From: Fulverythrobacter ferritrahens
GTDB lineage: Bacteria > Pseudomonadota > Alphaproteobacteria > Sphingomonadales > Sphingomonadaceae
Direction: 5' to 3'
DNA: 64,000 bases
Assembly: GCF_020539485.1 (NCBI RefSeq)
Contig: NZ_JACDXU010000003.1
Span: 310,001-374,000, forward strand
In this document: positions 43,908 through 54,000 of the stretch, piece by piece
Position numbering within the stretch: position 1 is the stretch's first letter
Layout: each line of letters starts with the position of its first letter
The notes under the pieces: model-generated
Database searches by the model: none
Told to the model about the DNA's origin: nothing
Seen by the model: only the letters and a program-made list of their open reading frames with translations
Program-made: the position numbers and the translations under genes

Positions 43908-45770
43908 CTAGGCGTTCTCCAGCTTTTCACCCAGCGCGAGCCATTCCGCTTCCAGCATTTCCAGCTCAGCCGCCACTTTCGCCCTTTGGGAGAGCAACTC
44001 GCCCATGGGCTTGCTCGCCAGTTGGGCGGAGGCATTGGCAGGTTCATACATTGCCCGGTCGATCTCGGTGCATTGCGCCTGCAGCTTCGCGATGGATTTC
44101 TCCACCCGGCCAAGCTCCGACTTGAAATAGCGCGCCTGCGCCTGCGATTTGCCGGATGGCTTGGCCCCGGATTTCCCCGGCTTGGTGGCGCTGTCCTTCT
44201 TCGGCTGGTTCCGGCCCAGCACGAAGTCGATGTAATCCTCCATGCTGCCGGAATAATCCTTCGCCAAGCCGCCATCCACCAGCACCAGCCGGTCCGCCGT
44301 CAGCTCTACCATATGGCGATCGTGGCTGATCAGGATCACCGCGCCGGAATAATCGTTCAGCGCCTGCACCAGCGCCTCGCGTGCATCGACGTCGAGGTGG
44401 TTGGTCGGCTCGTCCAGGATCAGCAGATGCGGGGCATCGCGTGTGATCAGCGCCAAAGCCAGCCGGGCGCGTTCCCCGCCCGACAATTGCCCTACCTGAG
44501 TGGTGGCGCGATTGCCGGAAAAGCCGAAACGGCCCAGCTGCGCGCGCACCGCGCCGGGGGACTGGCCCTCCATCGCGCGAGTCATATGCTCTAGCGGCGT
44601 GGCGTCGGTCGCCAGTTCCTCCACCTGATATTGCGTGAAATAGCCGACCTTCATCTTGCCCGAGGCGTGCATGGAGCCTTCCATCGGGGCGAGCTGCGCG
44701 GCCAGCAGGCGGGCCAGCGTGGTCTTGCCGTTGCCGTTGCGGCCCAGCAGCGCGATCCGGTCATCCGGGTCGATCCGCAGGTTGAGACGCCGCAACACGG
44801 GCTTTTCCTCCGAATAACCGACCGAGGCGAGGTCCAGCGAAATCAGCGGCGGGCGCAATTCGGTGGGATCGGGGAAATCGAAGGTGAGCGAGGGGTCTTC
44901 CATCAGCGCGGCGATGGGCTGCATCTTGGCCAGCATCTTTGCGCGGGACTGGGCCTGCTTGGCGGTGGAGGCGCGGGCGCTGTTGCGTGCGACGTAATCC
45001 TGAAGCCGCGCCCGCTGCGCATCCTGGGCGGCCTTGGCTGCGGCCAACTGCGCGGCCCGTTCGGCCCGCTGCCGTTCGAAACTGTCATAGCCGCCGGGAT
45101 AGAGCGTGATCTTGCCGCCCTGCAGGTGCAGGATGTGGTCCACCACATTGTTCAGCAAATCGCGCTCATGGCTGATCACCACCAGCGTTGCGGGGTAGGA
45201 TTTGAGGAAATTCTCCAGCCACAGCGTCGCTTCCAGATCCAGGTGGTTGGAAGGCTCGTCCAGCAGCAGCACGTCGGGCTGGGAGAACAGCAGCGCGGCC
45301 AGCGCCACGCGCATCTTCCACCCACCCGAAAAACTGTCCAGTGGGCGGCCCTGCATCTCCTCGTCGAAGCCAAGGCCGGTAAGAATGCGCGCCGCACGGG
45401 AAGGGGCGCTATAGGCATCGATGGCCAGAAGCCGGTCATGGATATCGCCCAACCGGTCAGGGTCGGTGCAATGTTCCGATTCCTCCAGCAGCTGCGCCCG
45501 CTCCACATCGGCGGCCAGCACGGCCTGCTCAGGCGTGATCTCGCCTGCCGGAGCTTCCTGCGCGATATAACCCAGCCGCGTGCGGCGGGGCATTTCGATC
45601 GAGCCCTCATCGGCCTCCAGCGCGCCGATCATCACTTTCATCAGGGTGGATTTGCCAGCGCCATTGCGTCCGATCAGGCCAACGCGCCCACCGGGAGGAA
45701 TCGCCGCGCTGGCGCGATCGAGAATGGTGCGGCCGCCGAGGCGCACGGTGATGCCATTGATTGTGAGCAT
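43908..45770 (-). CDS. ABC-F family ATPase (two ABC domains)
   Basis: 620 residues without membrane segments, two tandem nucleotide-binding domains. The first has GRNGAGKSTLM, the signature FSGGWKMRVALA and LLLDEPSNHLD. The second has GRNGNGKTTLA, LSGGERARLALA and LILDEPTNHLD. The linker carries the basic P-site tRNA interaction motif region (RASTAKQAQSRAKMLAKM). A C-terminal coiled coil ends the protein (LEMLEAEWLALGEKLE). This is the Uup/EttA/YheS group, which acts on ribosomes rather than in transport. Which subfamily is not certain. Confidence 0.93.
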   Translation of the reverse strand: MLTINGITVRLGGRTILDRASAAIPPGGRVGLIGRNGAGKSTLMKVMIGALEADEGSIEMPRRTRLGYIAQEAPAGEITPEQAVLAADVERAQLLEESEHCTDPDRLGDIHDRLLAIDAYSAPSRAARILTGLGFDEEMQGRPLDSFSGGWKMRVALAALLFSQPDVLLLDEPSNHLDLEATLWLENFLKSYPATLVVISHERDLLNNVVDHILHLQGGKITLYPGGYDSFERQRAERAAQLAAAKAAQDAQRARLQDYVARNSARASTAKQAQSRAKMLAKMQPIAALMEDPSLTFDFPDPTELRPPLISLDLASVGYSEEKPVLRRLNLRIDPDDRIALLGRNGNGKTTLARLLAAQLAPMEGSMHASGKMKVGYFTQYQVEELATDATPLEHMTRAMEGQSPGAVRAQLGRFGFSGNRATTQVGQLSGGERARLALALITRDAPHLLILDEPTNHLDVDAREALVQALNDYSGAVILISHDRHMVELTADRLVLVDGGLAKDYSGSMEDYIDFVLGRNQPKKDSATKPGKSGAKPSGKSQAQARYFKSELGRVEKSIAKLQAQCTEIDRAMYEPANASAQLASKPMGELLSQRAKVAAELEMLEAEWLALGEKLENA

Positions 45771-45892
45771 GGGCGCGCCCTAGCAGGACTGGCGGCATAG
45801 CCCAAGGCAGGATGATCGGGGGGCAGATGATGCGGTCAAAATGATCGGCAAATCCGCTGCGCACCTGAAGAAGGGCGCGTTTCTGCCCGGCC

Positions 45893-46978
45893 CTAAACCC
45901 GCTCCACTTCCCCTGCTGTAACGCGCCAGCAGGCGGCTTCCTCGCGGATTTCGGCGAAGGGGGCCAGTTCAGTGCCGGTCAGCCAGATCTGGGCCTTGCC
46001 GCTGCGCAGGCGCTCGAACAGGGCGCCGCGCCGCCGGGGGTCGAGATGGGCGGCCACTTCGTCCAGCAGCAAAAGGCCGGGGCGCTCGCCCGCTGCCAGA
46101 GCGGCGTGGGCCAATGTGATCGCGATCAGCATCGCCTTCTGTTCGCCTGTGGAGCACAGGGCAGCGGGTTGGCCCTTGCCTGCCATGGTCACTTCCAGCT
46201 CGTCGCGCTGGGGACCGGTCAGCGTGCGCTGGGCGGCACGGTCGCGGCGGCGGCCTGCAGCCAGCGCCTCGGCCAGCGCGTCTTCCTCCAGCGGGCCGCC
46301 GGGCGCATAGGCCAAGAGCGGGCGGGCGAAAGGTTCTTCGGGCAGGGCGGCAAGTTCGGCGCTGAGGCGGGTGACAAGGCGGGCGCGGCCCTGGGCGAGG
46401 GCGGCCCCGGCCTGCGCCAGTTGCGCCTCTACAGCGTCCAGCCAGCGCGGATCGGGATCGTGTGGGCCGGAAAGCAGGCGATTGCGTTCACGCAGGGCGG
46501 CCTCGTGCCTGGCGGCGGCGCGAGCATGGCCGGGGTCGAGGGCCAGCGCCAGCCGGTCTATGTAGCGGCGCCTTGCGCCTGCGCTGTCGGCGAACAGGCG
46601 GTCCATCGCCGGTGTCAGCCAGGTCAGCGCCAGCCATTCACCAAGGCTGACCGCGCTGGCGGGTGCGCCATTGATCTGGACGAGGCGGCGGCCGGGCTGG
46701 GCAGGCTCGGTGCCGGTGCCCAGCGCCACGGGTTCCGCCCCATCCGGCTGGGTCAGGCGGGCACTGACGGTAAAGCCGCCGGGGCCGTTGCTCGCCGCCA
46801 TGTCGGTCAGTGCGGCGCGCCTCAGGCCGCGCCCGGGGGCAAAGAGCGAGATGGCCTCCAGCACATTCGTCTTGCCCGCGCCATTTTCGCCCACGAGCAG
46901 GTTGAACTGCCCGGTGCCGTCAATCGTGCTGGCCCGGTGGTTGCGGAAGGCGGCAAGGGTGATCCGGTCGAGCGCCAT
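45893..46978 (-). CDS. recF: DNA replication and repair protein RecF
   Basis: An SMC-like ATPase that loads RecA at single-strand gaps. 361 residues. Walker A is LLVGENGAGKTNVLEAISLF, the arm region follows, the signature motif is in LCSTGEQKAMLIAI and Walker B is LLLLDEVAAHLD. The N-terminus MALDRITLAAFRNHR is canonical. It is not next to dnaA-dnaN here, as is common in alphaproteobacteria. Divergent from the sigma-54-like PspC locus. Confidence 0.96.
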   Translation of the reverse strand: MALDRITLAAFRNHRASTIDGTGQFNLLVGENGAGKTNVLEAISLFAPGRGLRRAALTDMAASNGPGGFTVSARLTQPDGAEPVALGTGTEPAQPGRRLVQINGAPASAVSLGEWLALTWLTPAMDRLFADSAGARRRYIDRLALALDPGHARAAARHEAALRERNRLLSGPHDPDPRWLDAVEAQLAQAGAALAQGRARLVTRLSAELAALPEEPFARPLLAYAPGGPLEEDALAEALAAGRRRDRAAQRTLTGPQRDELEVTMAGKGQPAALCSTGEQKAMLIAITLAHAALAAGERPGLLLLDEVAAHLDPRRRGALFERLRSGKAQIWLTGTELAPFAEIREEAACWRVTAGEVERV

Positions 46979-47155
46979 CGGCTGCGGCGATAGACCGGCG
47001 CGGGCAGGCAGGCCAATGGAAAATGCGAGTGCCGGAAATCGCCTCGCTGAATATTGGCGAATTTTCCCAAATCATGGGATCATGCTGTGGCGCAATTCGC
47101 TGAATGGCTGGGTGATTCCTCAAGAAACCCGTAAAAATCCGCCCTTTTTATAAAC

Positions 47156-47171
47156 TGGCACGCCTCCTGCA
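47156..47171 (+). promoter_or_regulatory. Candidate sigma-54 (-24/-12) promoter
   Basis: TGGCACG-N4-CTGCA differs by one base from the sigma-54 consensus TGGCACG-N4-TTGCA, and the GG (47157-47158) and GC (47169-47170) cores have the required spacing of 10. A pyrimidine precedes TGG as preferred. It lies about 55 bases before the 39-residue gene. psp genes in E. coli are sigma-54/PspF driven. Confidence 0.55.
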
Positions 47172-47226
47172 ATGGTTGGAGCATCGGCGGAATGGTCCGC
47201 CGGATTGATTGAGGGAACAGTTCATC

Positions 47227-47346
47227 ATGCAAACCACCACCACCAACCGGATCGCCGCAGGCGTGTCCGCTTTCGCTCTTTCGGTGCTTCTGATCGCCGT
47301 CAGCTTCGTGCCGCAGGGCGCCTTTGTTCCGGGGATTGTGGCATGA
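47227..47346 (+). CDS. Small membrane peptide (39 aa) coupled to a PspC-domain gene
   Basis: ATG 47227 to TGA 47346, 39 residues: basic MQTTTTNR, then a hydrophobic helix (IAAGVSAFALSVLLIAVSFV) and a short tail. GAGGGA lies about 11 bases upstream. Its stop overlaps the PspC-domain start (ATGA). Too short to name, but it looks like a single-pass inner-membrane peptide. Position under a sigma-54-like promoter suggests an envelope stress role. Confidence 0.65.
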   Translation: MQTTTTNRIAAGVSAFALSVLLIAVSFVPQGAFVPGIVA

Positions 47347-47552
47347 GCGCGTTCGAGCGTAACGAAGGCACTTCTGTCCGCCCATTCCGCCTTGACCGCA
47401 CGAATGCCAAGCTGATGGGCGTGTGCGGGGGGATCGGCGAGTTTGCCGGAATCGATCCGACGCTGGTTCGTATCGGTTTCGTCGCAACCACACTGCTGGG
47501 CTTCGGTGCGCCGGTGGTGATCTACCTGGCCATCGGCCTCATCGCGGACTGA
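47343..47552 (+). CDS. Minimal PspC-domain protein
   Basis: 69 residues: a short polar N-terminus, then the PspC domain FRLDRTNAKLMGVCGGIGEFAGIDPTLVRIGFVATTL with a C-terminal hydrophobic helix. It consists of almost nothing but the PspC domain, without the coiled-coil extension of the full-length PspC at 63474-63854. PspC proteins act with PspB in signalling inner-membrane stress. Translationally coupled to the 39-residue membrane peptide. Confidence 0.88.
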   Translation: MSAFERNEGTSVRPFRLDRTNAKLMGVCGGIGEFAGIDPTLVRIGFVATTLLGFGAPVVIYLAIGLIAD

Positions 47553-47553
47553 C

Positions 47554-47572
47554 GGGGGGCTTGCCGCCCCCC
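47554..47572 (+). terminator. Possible terminator hairpin after the PspC-domain gene
   Basis: GGGGGGC and GCCCCCC flank TTGCC directly after the stop codon. No T-run follows, so termination is weak or Rho-assisted. Confidence 0.4.
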
Positions 47573-47585
47573 GCGGCCCTGCGCC

Positions 47586-48323
47586 TTACGTGTTCTTCGC
47601 GAAGGGCGAGAAGTCCGTATCCGTGTCATACACATCCACCCCTTCGCGCCGCTTGAGGAAGCCGACCACCGCATAGGTGACGGGCGTCAGCGCGGCTTCC
47701 CAGCAGGTCTTGATCAGCCATTGCGAAACCACGACCTGCATCAGTTGCTCCGGCGGCCAGCCGGCAAGGCCGTAGAATGCGAGCGGGTAGAAGATAAGGC
47801 TGTCCAGCCCCTGGCCGACAATGGTGGAACCGATCGTCCGCATCCACAGGAAGCGGCCGCCGGTGATCAGCTTCATCTTGGCAAGAACGAAGCTGTTGGC
47901 GAATTCGCCTGCCCAGAAAGCCAGCATCGAAGCGACAACGATTCGCCAGCTATTGCCGAATACGAATTCATAGGCTTCCTGCCCCGGCCAGCCGCTTGCC
48001 GGAGGCAGGGCGACGACGACGGCAGCCATGAAGGCCATGAAGATCAGTGCGGCAAAACCGGTCCAGATCACCCGGCGGGCGTTGGCATAGCCATATACTT
48101 CGGTCAGCACGTCGCCGATGATGTAACTTACCGGGAAAAACAGAACCCCGGCGCCGAACGACCATTCGGTGCCACCAGGCAATGTGATGAAGCTGGGCTT
48201 CGACGCGCCGATGATATTCGACAGCAGCAGGATCGCGACGAAGGCCGCCATCACATAATCGAGATAGCGGAAATGCCGGCGCCCGCCTGCCTGTCCGTCG
48301 ATGCGTCTGGTCTGTCCGTTCAT
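47586..48323 (-). CDS. Queuosine precursor transporter (YhhQ/VUT family)
   Basis: Six or so transmembrane helices in 245 residues (ATG 48323). The family core FVAILLLSNIIGASKP, then PVSYIIGDVLTEVYGYANARRVIW, is clear, and WAGEFANSFVLAKMKLITGGRFLWMRTIGSTIVGQ follows. YhhQ imports preQ0/preQ1 or related 7-deazaguanines. It complements queF at 16000, suggesting salvage as well as reduction of preQ0. Not linked to queF in the operon sense. Confidence 0.92.
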   Translation of the reverse strand: MNGQTRRIDGQAGGRRHFRYLDYVMAAFVAILLLSNIIGASKPSFITLPGGTEWSFGAGVLFFPVSYIIGDVLTEVYGYANARRVIWTGFAALIFMAFMAAVVVALPPASGWPGQEAYEFVFGNSWRIVVASMLAFWAGEFANSFVLAKMKLITGGRFLWMRTIGSTIVGQGLDSLIFYPLAFYGLAGWPPEQLMQVVVSQWLIKTCWEAALTPVTYAVVGFLKRREGVDVYDTDTDFSPFAKNT

Positions 48324-48412
48324 GCGCAAGTGCTAACCCGAAAAGTTCGCCGGGCATAGATACTGAAAAGGTACTCCCACCGGCGCGCCGCATGTTCTAT
48401 GGGCACCTCCAC

Positions 48413-48489
48413 GCGCCCGTAGTTCAACTGGATAGAGCACGAGCCTTCTAAGCTTGGAGTTGCAGGTTCGAGTCCTGCCGGGCGCGCCA
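48413..48489 (+). tRNA. tRNA-Arg (anticodon TCT)
   Basis: 77 bases with encoded CCA. Acceptor GCGCCCG pairs with CGGGCGC. The anticodon stem CGAGC/GCTTG holds loop CTTCTAA, anticodon TCT, reading AGA. AGA is a rare codon in such a GC-rich genome. Confidence 0.95.
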
Positions 48490-48760
48490 TCTTTTCCCGA
48501 GCTCTCAGCCTTCCGCCCTTGTGGGTCGGGAAGGAAAATTGCCAGAAGGCCTGTCGCCGGCAGGCAGGCGCACGGGAGTAGTTCATCCTTATCCCGGCGC
48601 GATCCGCCATGGTGCTCACCACGCCTGCCAATATCGCCCATGTCGAATTGGAAGCCGAAGAACAGGCTGGCGCGGGCAGTCGCAGAGCCTCGGCATACCA
48701 TGCCCCCACCATGGAGCTGCTTGGGAGCTGCTTGACTTTCTCTCGCCAGATGCTGGATTA

Positions 48761-48775
48761 GAACATATGAAGAAC
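48761..48775 (+). promoter_or_regulatory. LexA-binding SOS box overlapping the imuA start codon
   Basis: GAAC-ATATGAA-GAAC is a perfect alphaproteobacterial LexA direct repeat (GAAC-N7-GAAC). The imuA ATG (48767-48769) lies between the two half-sites. Binding would block transcription of the cassette until DNA damage. Confidence 0.8.
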
Positions 48776-49558
48776 ATTCATCCAGTCGAATCGGTGAGTG
48801 CGCTATGCGCGTTGCAAAGGAAAATCGCCGGGATCGGGACGCACAGGGAGGATTCCGTTCCGGTGCCTCTTGGATATGCCGGGCTCGATGCGGCGCTTGG
48901 CGGCGGGCTGGCGCGAGGGCGATTGCACGAGGTATTCGCGGCGGAAGCGGGCGAAAATGCCAGCGCGGCGGGCTTCGTGGCCATGCTGGCTTGCCTGGTC
49001 AGTTCCGGGAACGCGCCCTTGTTCTGGTTGCGCGAGGAGGCGGCGGGGCGACAGGGTTTTCTGCATGCGCCGGGATTGAACGAGATCGGCGTCGATCCGG
49101 CGCGGATGGTTCTGGTCGTGCTGCCCGATCCGGTGGCGCTGTTGCGGGCGGCGGTCGACGTGGTGCGCTGTGCCGCCGTGGGAGCAGCCGTGATCGAATT
49201 ATGGCGCCGCCCGCGCGCGCTCGATCTGACGGCAAGCCGAAGGCTGGCACTGGCGGCGGAGACTTCGGGCGTCACTCCGCTGCTGCTGCGGATAGAGGCG
49301 GAACCCGGACCCAGTGCTGCACAGACCCGCTGGAGCGTCAGCGCGGCCCCTTCCGTGGCGCTGGAGGCCGGAGCGCCCGGCAAGCCAGCCTTCACGGCCG
49401 AATTGCTGCGCCAGCGCGGCCGTCCCGATGGCGGATGCTGGCATCTGGAATGGGATCGTGACCGGGCCTGCTTTGACGCCGCGCCGCTATCTGGCGCTAT
49501 GGTTCCCCCTGCTGCCGGCGGATCGCTGGCACAAGGCGAATGGCGCCGCGCGGGCTGA
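48767..49558 (+). CDS. imuA: SOS mutagenesis protein ImuA
   Basis: 263 residues from ATG 48767. ImuA (RecA-like, SulA-related) works with ImuB and DnaE2 in error-prone translesion synthesis. It has the region VPLGYAGLDAALGGGLARGRLHEVFA and a strand-helix core (VLVVLPDPVALLRAAVDVVRC). It lacks a clear Walker A with intact GKT, as is usual for ImuA. The start is inside the LexA box, so translation begins within the operator. It overlaps imuB by about 100 bases in another frame. Confidence 0.88.
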   Translation: MKNIHPVESVSALCALQRKIAGIGTHREDSVPVPLGYAGLDAALGGGLARGRLHEVFAAEAGENASAAGFVAMLACLVSSGNAPLFWLREEAAGRQGFLHAPGLNEIGVDPARMVLVVLPDPVALLRAAVDVVRCAAVGAAVIELWRRPRALDLTASRRLALAAETSGVTPLLLRIEAEPGPSAAQTRWSVSAAPSVALEAGAPGKPAFTAELLRQRGRPDGGCWHLEWDRDRACFDAAPLSGAMVPPAAGGSLAQGEWRRAG

Positions 49559-51086
49559 CGCGCCGCTCGCCTTTGTCGAGAAGCAAGGTGGCGCGATCCG
49601 CATTGTGGCGCTTGATGCGCAGGCGTTGCGGCTGGGCCTCGCTCCCGGCCTTACGCTGGCCGATGGGCGGGCGCGCGTCCCCGAGCTTGCCGCGATCGAG
49701 CATGATCCCCATGCCGACCGGCTCTGGCTGGAGCGCATCGCCGATGGCTGTGACCGCTGGACGCCTCTGGTCGAACTCGATCCGCCCGACGGGGTGACGC
49801 TCGATATCACGGGCTGCGCACATCTGACCGGCGGTGAGGCGGCGTTGGTGCGGCAGGTCGAGCAAGGCTTCATCGCTGCCGGCAGTTCCTTGCGGCATGC
49901 TCTTGCCGGAACGCCGGAAGCAGCGCAGGCGCTGGCCCGTTTCCAGACCGTGCCCGCCGCCGATGAGCATCAGGCCATCCGCCGCCTTTCCATCGCCGCA
50001 TTGCGACTGGACGAGGAGGCGGAAATTGCGCTGCGCCGCGCAGGGTTGAAGACCTTGGGTGATCTCGCCGCTCGGCCTTCCGCCCCGCTCGCCGCGAGGT
50101 TCGGAGCGGAACTGGTGGCGATGCTCGACCGATTGCTCGGTCATGCCGACAGCCGCATTTCTCCGCGCCGGGCACTTCCTGCCTTGATCTTCGAACGATG
50201 TTTTGCCGAGCCCATCGCGCGCACTGAAGATGCTCTGACCGTGCTGGACGAACTCGTCCGCGAAGCCGCAGGCGTTCTGGAAGAACGGCGCGAGGGCGGG
50301 CGGCGGTTCGTCGGGCGTCTTTATCGCAGCGATGGCGCAGTGCGCGAGATAATGGTCGAAACCGGGCTGCCCACGCGCGATCCGGAGGTTGCCCGGCGCC
50401 TGTTTCGCGAGCGGATCGATATGCTCGCCGATCCGCTCGATCCCGGCTTCGGCTTCGATCTTGTGCGATTGGCAGTGCCGACCACCGAACCGCTGGGCCT
50501 GTCGCAGTTCACGCTTGAAGGCGGACGGATGAGCGAGGAGGCAATAGCCGCGCTGGTGGATCGGCTGAGCGCCCGTTTGGGGCGCGACCGCGTCCGCCGC
50601 TTCGCCCGGCGGGACACGCATATTCCTGAACAACAGGCTTTGACCTTGCCCGCAGCTGAAGGCGGCGACCCTCTCCCATGGCCGATCCCGCCCCAGGGGG
50701 AGCCACCCTTGAGGCCGCTCCATCTGTTCGATCCGCCCCAGCGGGTCGAAGTTCTGGCGGAAGTGCCTGACGGGCCTCCCCGGCGGTTTCGCTGGCGGCG
50801 CACGCTGCATGAAGTGAAGCGCTTTGAAGGTCCGGAACGTATCGCGGGGGAATGGTGGCGGGCGCCGCTCGAACGTCTGCCTGACCCTGAGCCCAGCGTG
50901 TTGAGCAAACGCCGCGATGAGGAGGAAGATCGCATTCTTCCCTCGCGCCCCTCGCATCCGCTGCTCACGCGCGATTATTTCCGGGTGGAAGACGCACGAG
51001 GCCGTCGGTTCTGGCTGTTCCGCCATGGCCTTTACGAGCGTGAGGCGGGCACTCCGGCCTGGTACATCCATGGGCTGTTCGCATGA
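49458..51086 (+). CDS. imuB: Y-family polymerase-like protein ImuB
   Basis: 542 residues from GTG 49458 (MTGPALTPRRYLALWFPLL); the frame opens further upstream inside imuA, and the RRYLALWFP opening is the usual ImuB N-terminus. The fold is that of a Y-family polymerase, but the catalytic carboxylates are not conserved, as known for ImuB, which acts as an adaptor linking DnaE2, ImuA and the beta clamp. The C-terminus extends into the ImuB-C type domain. Its stop overlaps the dnaE2 ATG by 4 bases. Confidence 0.93.
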   Translation: MTGPALTPRRYLALWFPLLPADRWHKANGAARADAPLAFVEKQGGAIRIVALDAQALRLGLAPGLTLADGRARVPELAAIEHDPHADRLWLERIADGCDRWTPLVELDPPDGVTLDITGCAHLTGGEAALVRQVEQGFIAAGSSLRHALAGTPEAAQALARFQTVPAADEHQAIRRLSIAALRLDEEAEIALRRAGLKTLGDLAARPSAPLAARFGAELVAMLDRLLGHADSRISPRRALPALIFERCFAEPIARTEDALTVLDELVREAAGVLEERREGGRRFVGRLYRSDGAVREIMVETGLPTRDPEVARRLFRERIDMLADPLDPGFGFDLVRLAVPTTEPLGLSQFTLEGGRMSEEAIAALVDRLSARLGRDRVRRFARRDTHIPEQQALTLPAAEGGDPLPWPIPPQGEPPLRPLHLFDPPQRVEVLAEVPDGPPRRFRWRRTLHEVKRFEGPERIAGEWWRAPLERLPDPEPSVLSKRRDEEEDRILPSRPSHPLLTRDYFRVEDARGRRFWLFRHGLYEREAGTPAWYIHGLFA

Positions 51087-54000
51087 ATGCTCAACCCGAA
51101 CCGCCATTTGCCGAACTGATCGCGGCGACCAATTATTCCTTTTTGCGCGGCGCTTCGCATCCAGCCGATATGGTCACAAAGGCCATCGCGCTTGGGCACA
51201 AGGGTATCGGCATTGCTGACCGCAACACAGTGGCCGGCGTAGTGCGGGCCTATGCCGCGTTACGGGATTTTCGCGCCGAGCTTGGGCCGGAGGCGCTTGC
51301 CGCGTTCGATTTCCGGCTCGTCGTGGGCGCGCGGCTTGTCTTCACGGACGACACGCCGGACATCGTTGCTTATCCGATGAACCGAGCGGGGTGGGGGAGG
51401 CTGACCCGATTGCTCACGCTGGGCAATCGCCGTGCGGGCAAGGGCGATTGTACGCTCTACTTTGCCGATCTCATTGAACATGCAGACCACTTGCTGCTGA
51501 TAGCCATCGCCGATGAAACCCATGAATTGCTGTTGCGCCGCCTCGCCGCACGCACTCCGCTGTGGATCGCGGTCACTATGGCGCGGCAGGGCGACGATCA
51601 GCGCCGCCTTGCCCGCCTTCAGGGGCTGTCGGCACGCACGGGCATTCCCTTGCTTGCCACTTGCGATGTGCTTTATGCGACGCCCGAGCAACGCCCGCTC
51701 CATGATGTCATCACCTGCATCCGTGAAGGCGTCACGCTCGCGCAAGCCGGCACGCGCCTGCTCGCCAATGCCGAACGCCACCTGAAATCACCGGCTGAAA
51801 TGGCGCGGTTGTTCAAGGGCGCACCGCAGGCCGTGGCGGCATCTGCCGAGATACTTTCCCGCATCGGTTTCACGCTGGACGAACTACGCTACGAATATCC
51901 GCATGAGCCCGTGCCGAAGGGATGGAAGCCTATGCCCTGGCTCAAGCACATTACCATGCAGGCGGCGGAGAAAAAATATCCGGAGGGTATTCCGCGCAAG
52001 ATCCGCAATACGCTTCGCACCGAATTCCGGCTGATCCGCAAGCGGCGCTACGCCTATTATTTCCTCACCGTCTATGAACTGGTGAAGTTCGCCCGCTCGC
52101 TCGATCCGCCGATCCTGTGTCAGGGGCGGGGCTCGGCCGCCAATTCGGCGGTCTGCTATTTCCTGGGCATTACCTCGGTCGATCCGGGCAAGTTCAATCT
52201 GCTGTTCTCCCGCTTCGTTTCGGCCGAGCGTAACGAGCCGCCCGACATCGACGTAGATTTCGAGCATGAGCGTCGCGAGGAGGTGATCCAGCACATTTAC
52301 GAACACTATGGCCGCAGCCGTGCGGGCATCGCAGCCACGGTCATCCATTATCGCCCGAAAAGCGCGGTGCGGGAGGTGGGCAAGGTGCTCGGCCTTTCCG
52401 AAGACATAACCGCGCGTCTGACCAGCACCGTCTGGGGTAGCTACGCCGGCAGTATGGAGGCGCAGCGCATCGCCAATGCCGGGTTCGATCCCAACGCGCC
52501 TGAACTCGCGCGTCTGCACTGGATCGTCGAGCAATTGCTCAATGCTCCGCGTCATCTTTCTCAGCATGTCGGCGGTTTTGTGCTGACACAGGGCCGCCTG
52601 GATGAACTGGTGCCGATCCATAATGCCGCGATGGAGGACCGCACCTTCATTGAATGGGACAAGGACGATATCGATACTTTGGGCCTGATGAAGGTGGATG
52701 TGCTGGCGCTCGGCATGTTGAGCTGCATCCGCAAGGCGTTCAAGATGATGCGCGAGCACGGGCTGGGTGACCTCACCCTCGCGACCGTGCCGCAGGAAGA
52801 AGAACCGGTTTACGACATGCTTTGCAAGGGCGACAGCATCGGCGTCTTCCAAGTGGAGAGCCGCGCCCAGATCAATATGCTGCCACGCCTGAAGCCGCGG
52901 AAATTCTACGATCTTGCCGTGCAGGTAGCGATCGTCCGACCGGGTCCGATCGAGGGGGACATGGTCCATCCCTATCTCAAGCGACGCTCCAACAAGGAGG
53001 CCGTAGAGTTTCCCTCTCCCGCTCCGCCGCATGACCCTAACGAATTACATGATGTTCTGGGCGATACCTTTGGCGTGCCCCTGTTTCAGGAGCAGGCGAT
53101 GAAGCTGGCCATTACCGCTGCCGGTTTCACGCCTGACGAGGCGAACCAGCTTCGCCGCGCGATGGCGACTTTCCGCAACGTCGGCACGATCGATAATTTC
53201 GAGCCCAAGATGATCGGGGGAATGGTCGCGCGCGGCTATCAGCGGGATTTCGCGCAGCGTTGCTATAATCAGATCCGGGGCTTTGGCAGTTATGGCTTCC
53301 CGGAAAGCCACGCCATTTCCTTCGCCTTGCTGGTCTATGTTTCCGCCTGGCTCAAATGCAGGCACCCGGCAGTGTTCGCTGCCGCGCTGCTCAATTCCCA
53401 GCCAATGGGTTTCTATGCCCCCGCGCAGATCGTGCGGGATGCGCGCGAGCACGGCGTGGATGTGCGCGCGGTGGACCTCAATCACAGCGAGTGGAACAAT
53501 AGTCTGGAAACCGGCGCCACCGACGGTGCGGTGCATGAACGCTGGGATTGGGATGTAGCGGCCAGTCGGCTCGACAAGGGCCACGCACTGCGCCTGGGTT
53601 TCCGCCAGATCGACGGATTCCGGGAGGATTGGGGAGATGCTATCGTAGCCGAACGTCGCGCGAATGGTCCCTTTGCCAGCATTGAGGAACTGGCCCGCCG
53701 GGTGCGTGTATCGCAGGGAGAGGAAGGCGATAAAGGGGCTGGGGAGCGCCATTCCCGGCTCCCGGCACGGGCGCTGCGGCTGCTGGCGGATGCCGATGCC
53801 TGCCGCTCTATTGGCCTCGAACGCCGGCCGGCGGCATGGGAAGTGCGGCGGATGCCGGGGGGTGGCGAATTGCCTCTTTTCGCTGCCGCCCGCGCTCGTG
53901 AACTTGCCCCGGAGCCGGATTCATCTCTATCCGCGATGCCCCTGTCGGAAGAGGTGGCGGCGGATTATCAGACCACGCGGCTCTCGCTTAAACAGCATCC

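Noticed and set aside
49314-49457. Upstream extension of imuB inside imuA
   Set aside because: The extra N-terminus is Arg/Pro/Ala-rich shadow sequence; the family N-terminus starts at the GTG 49458.
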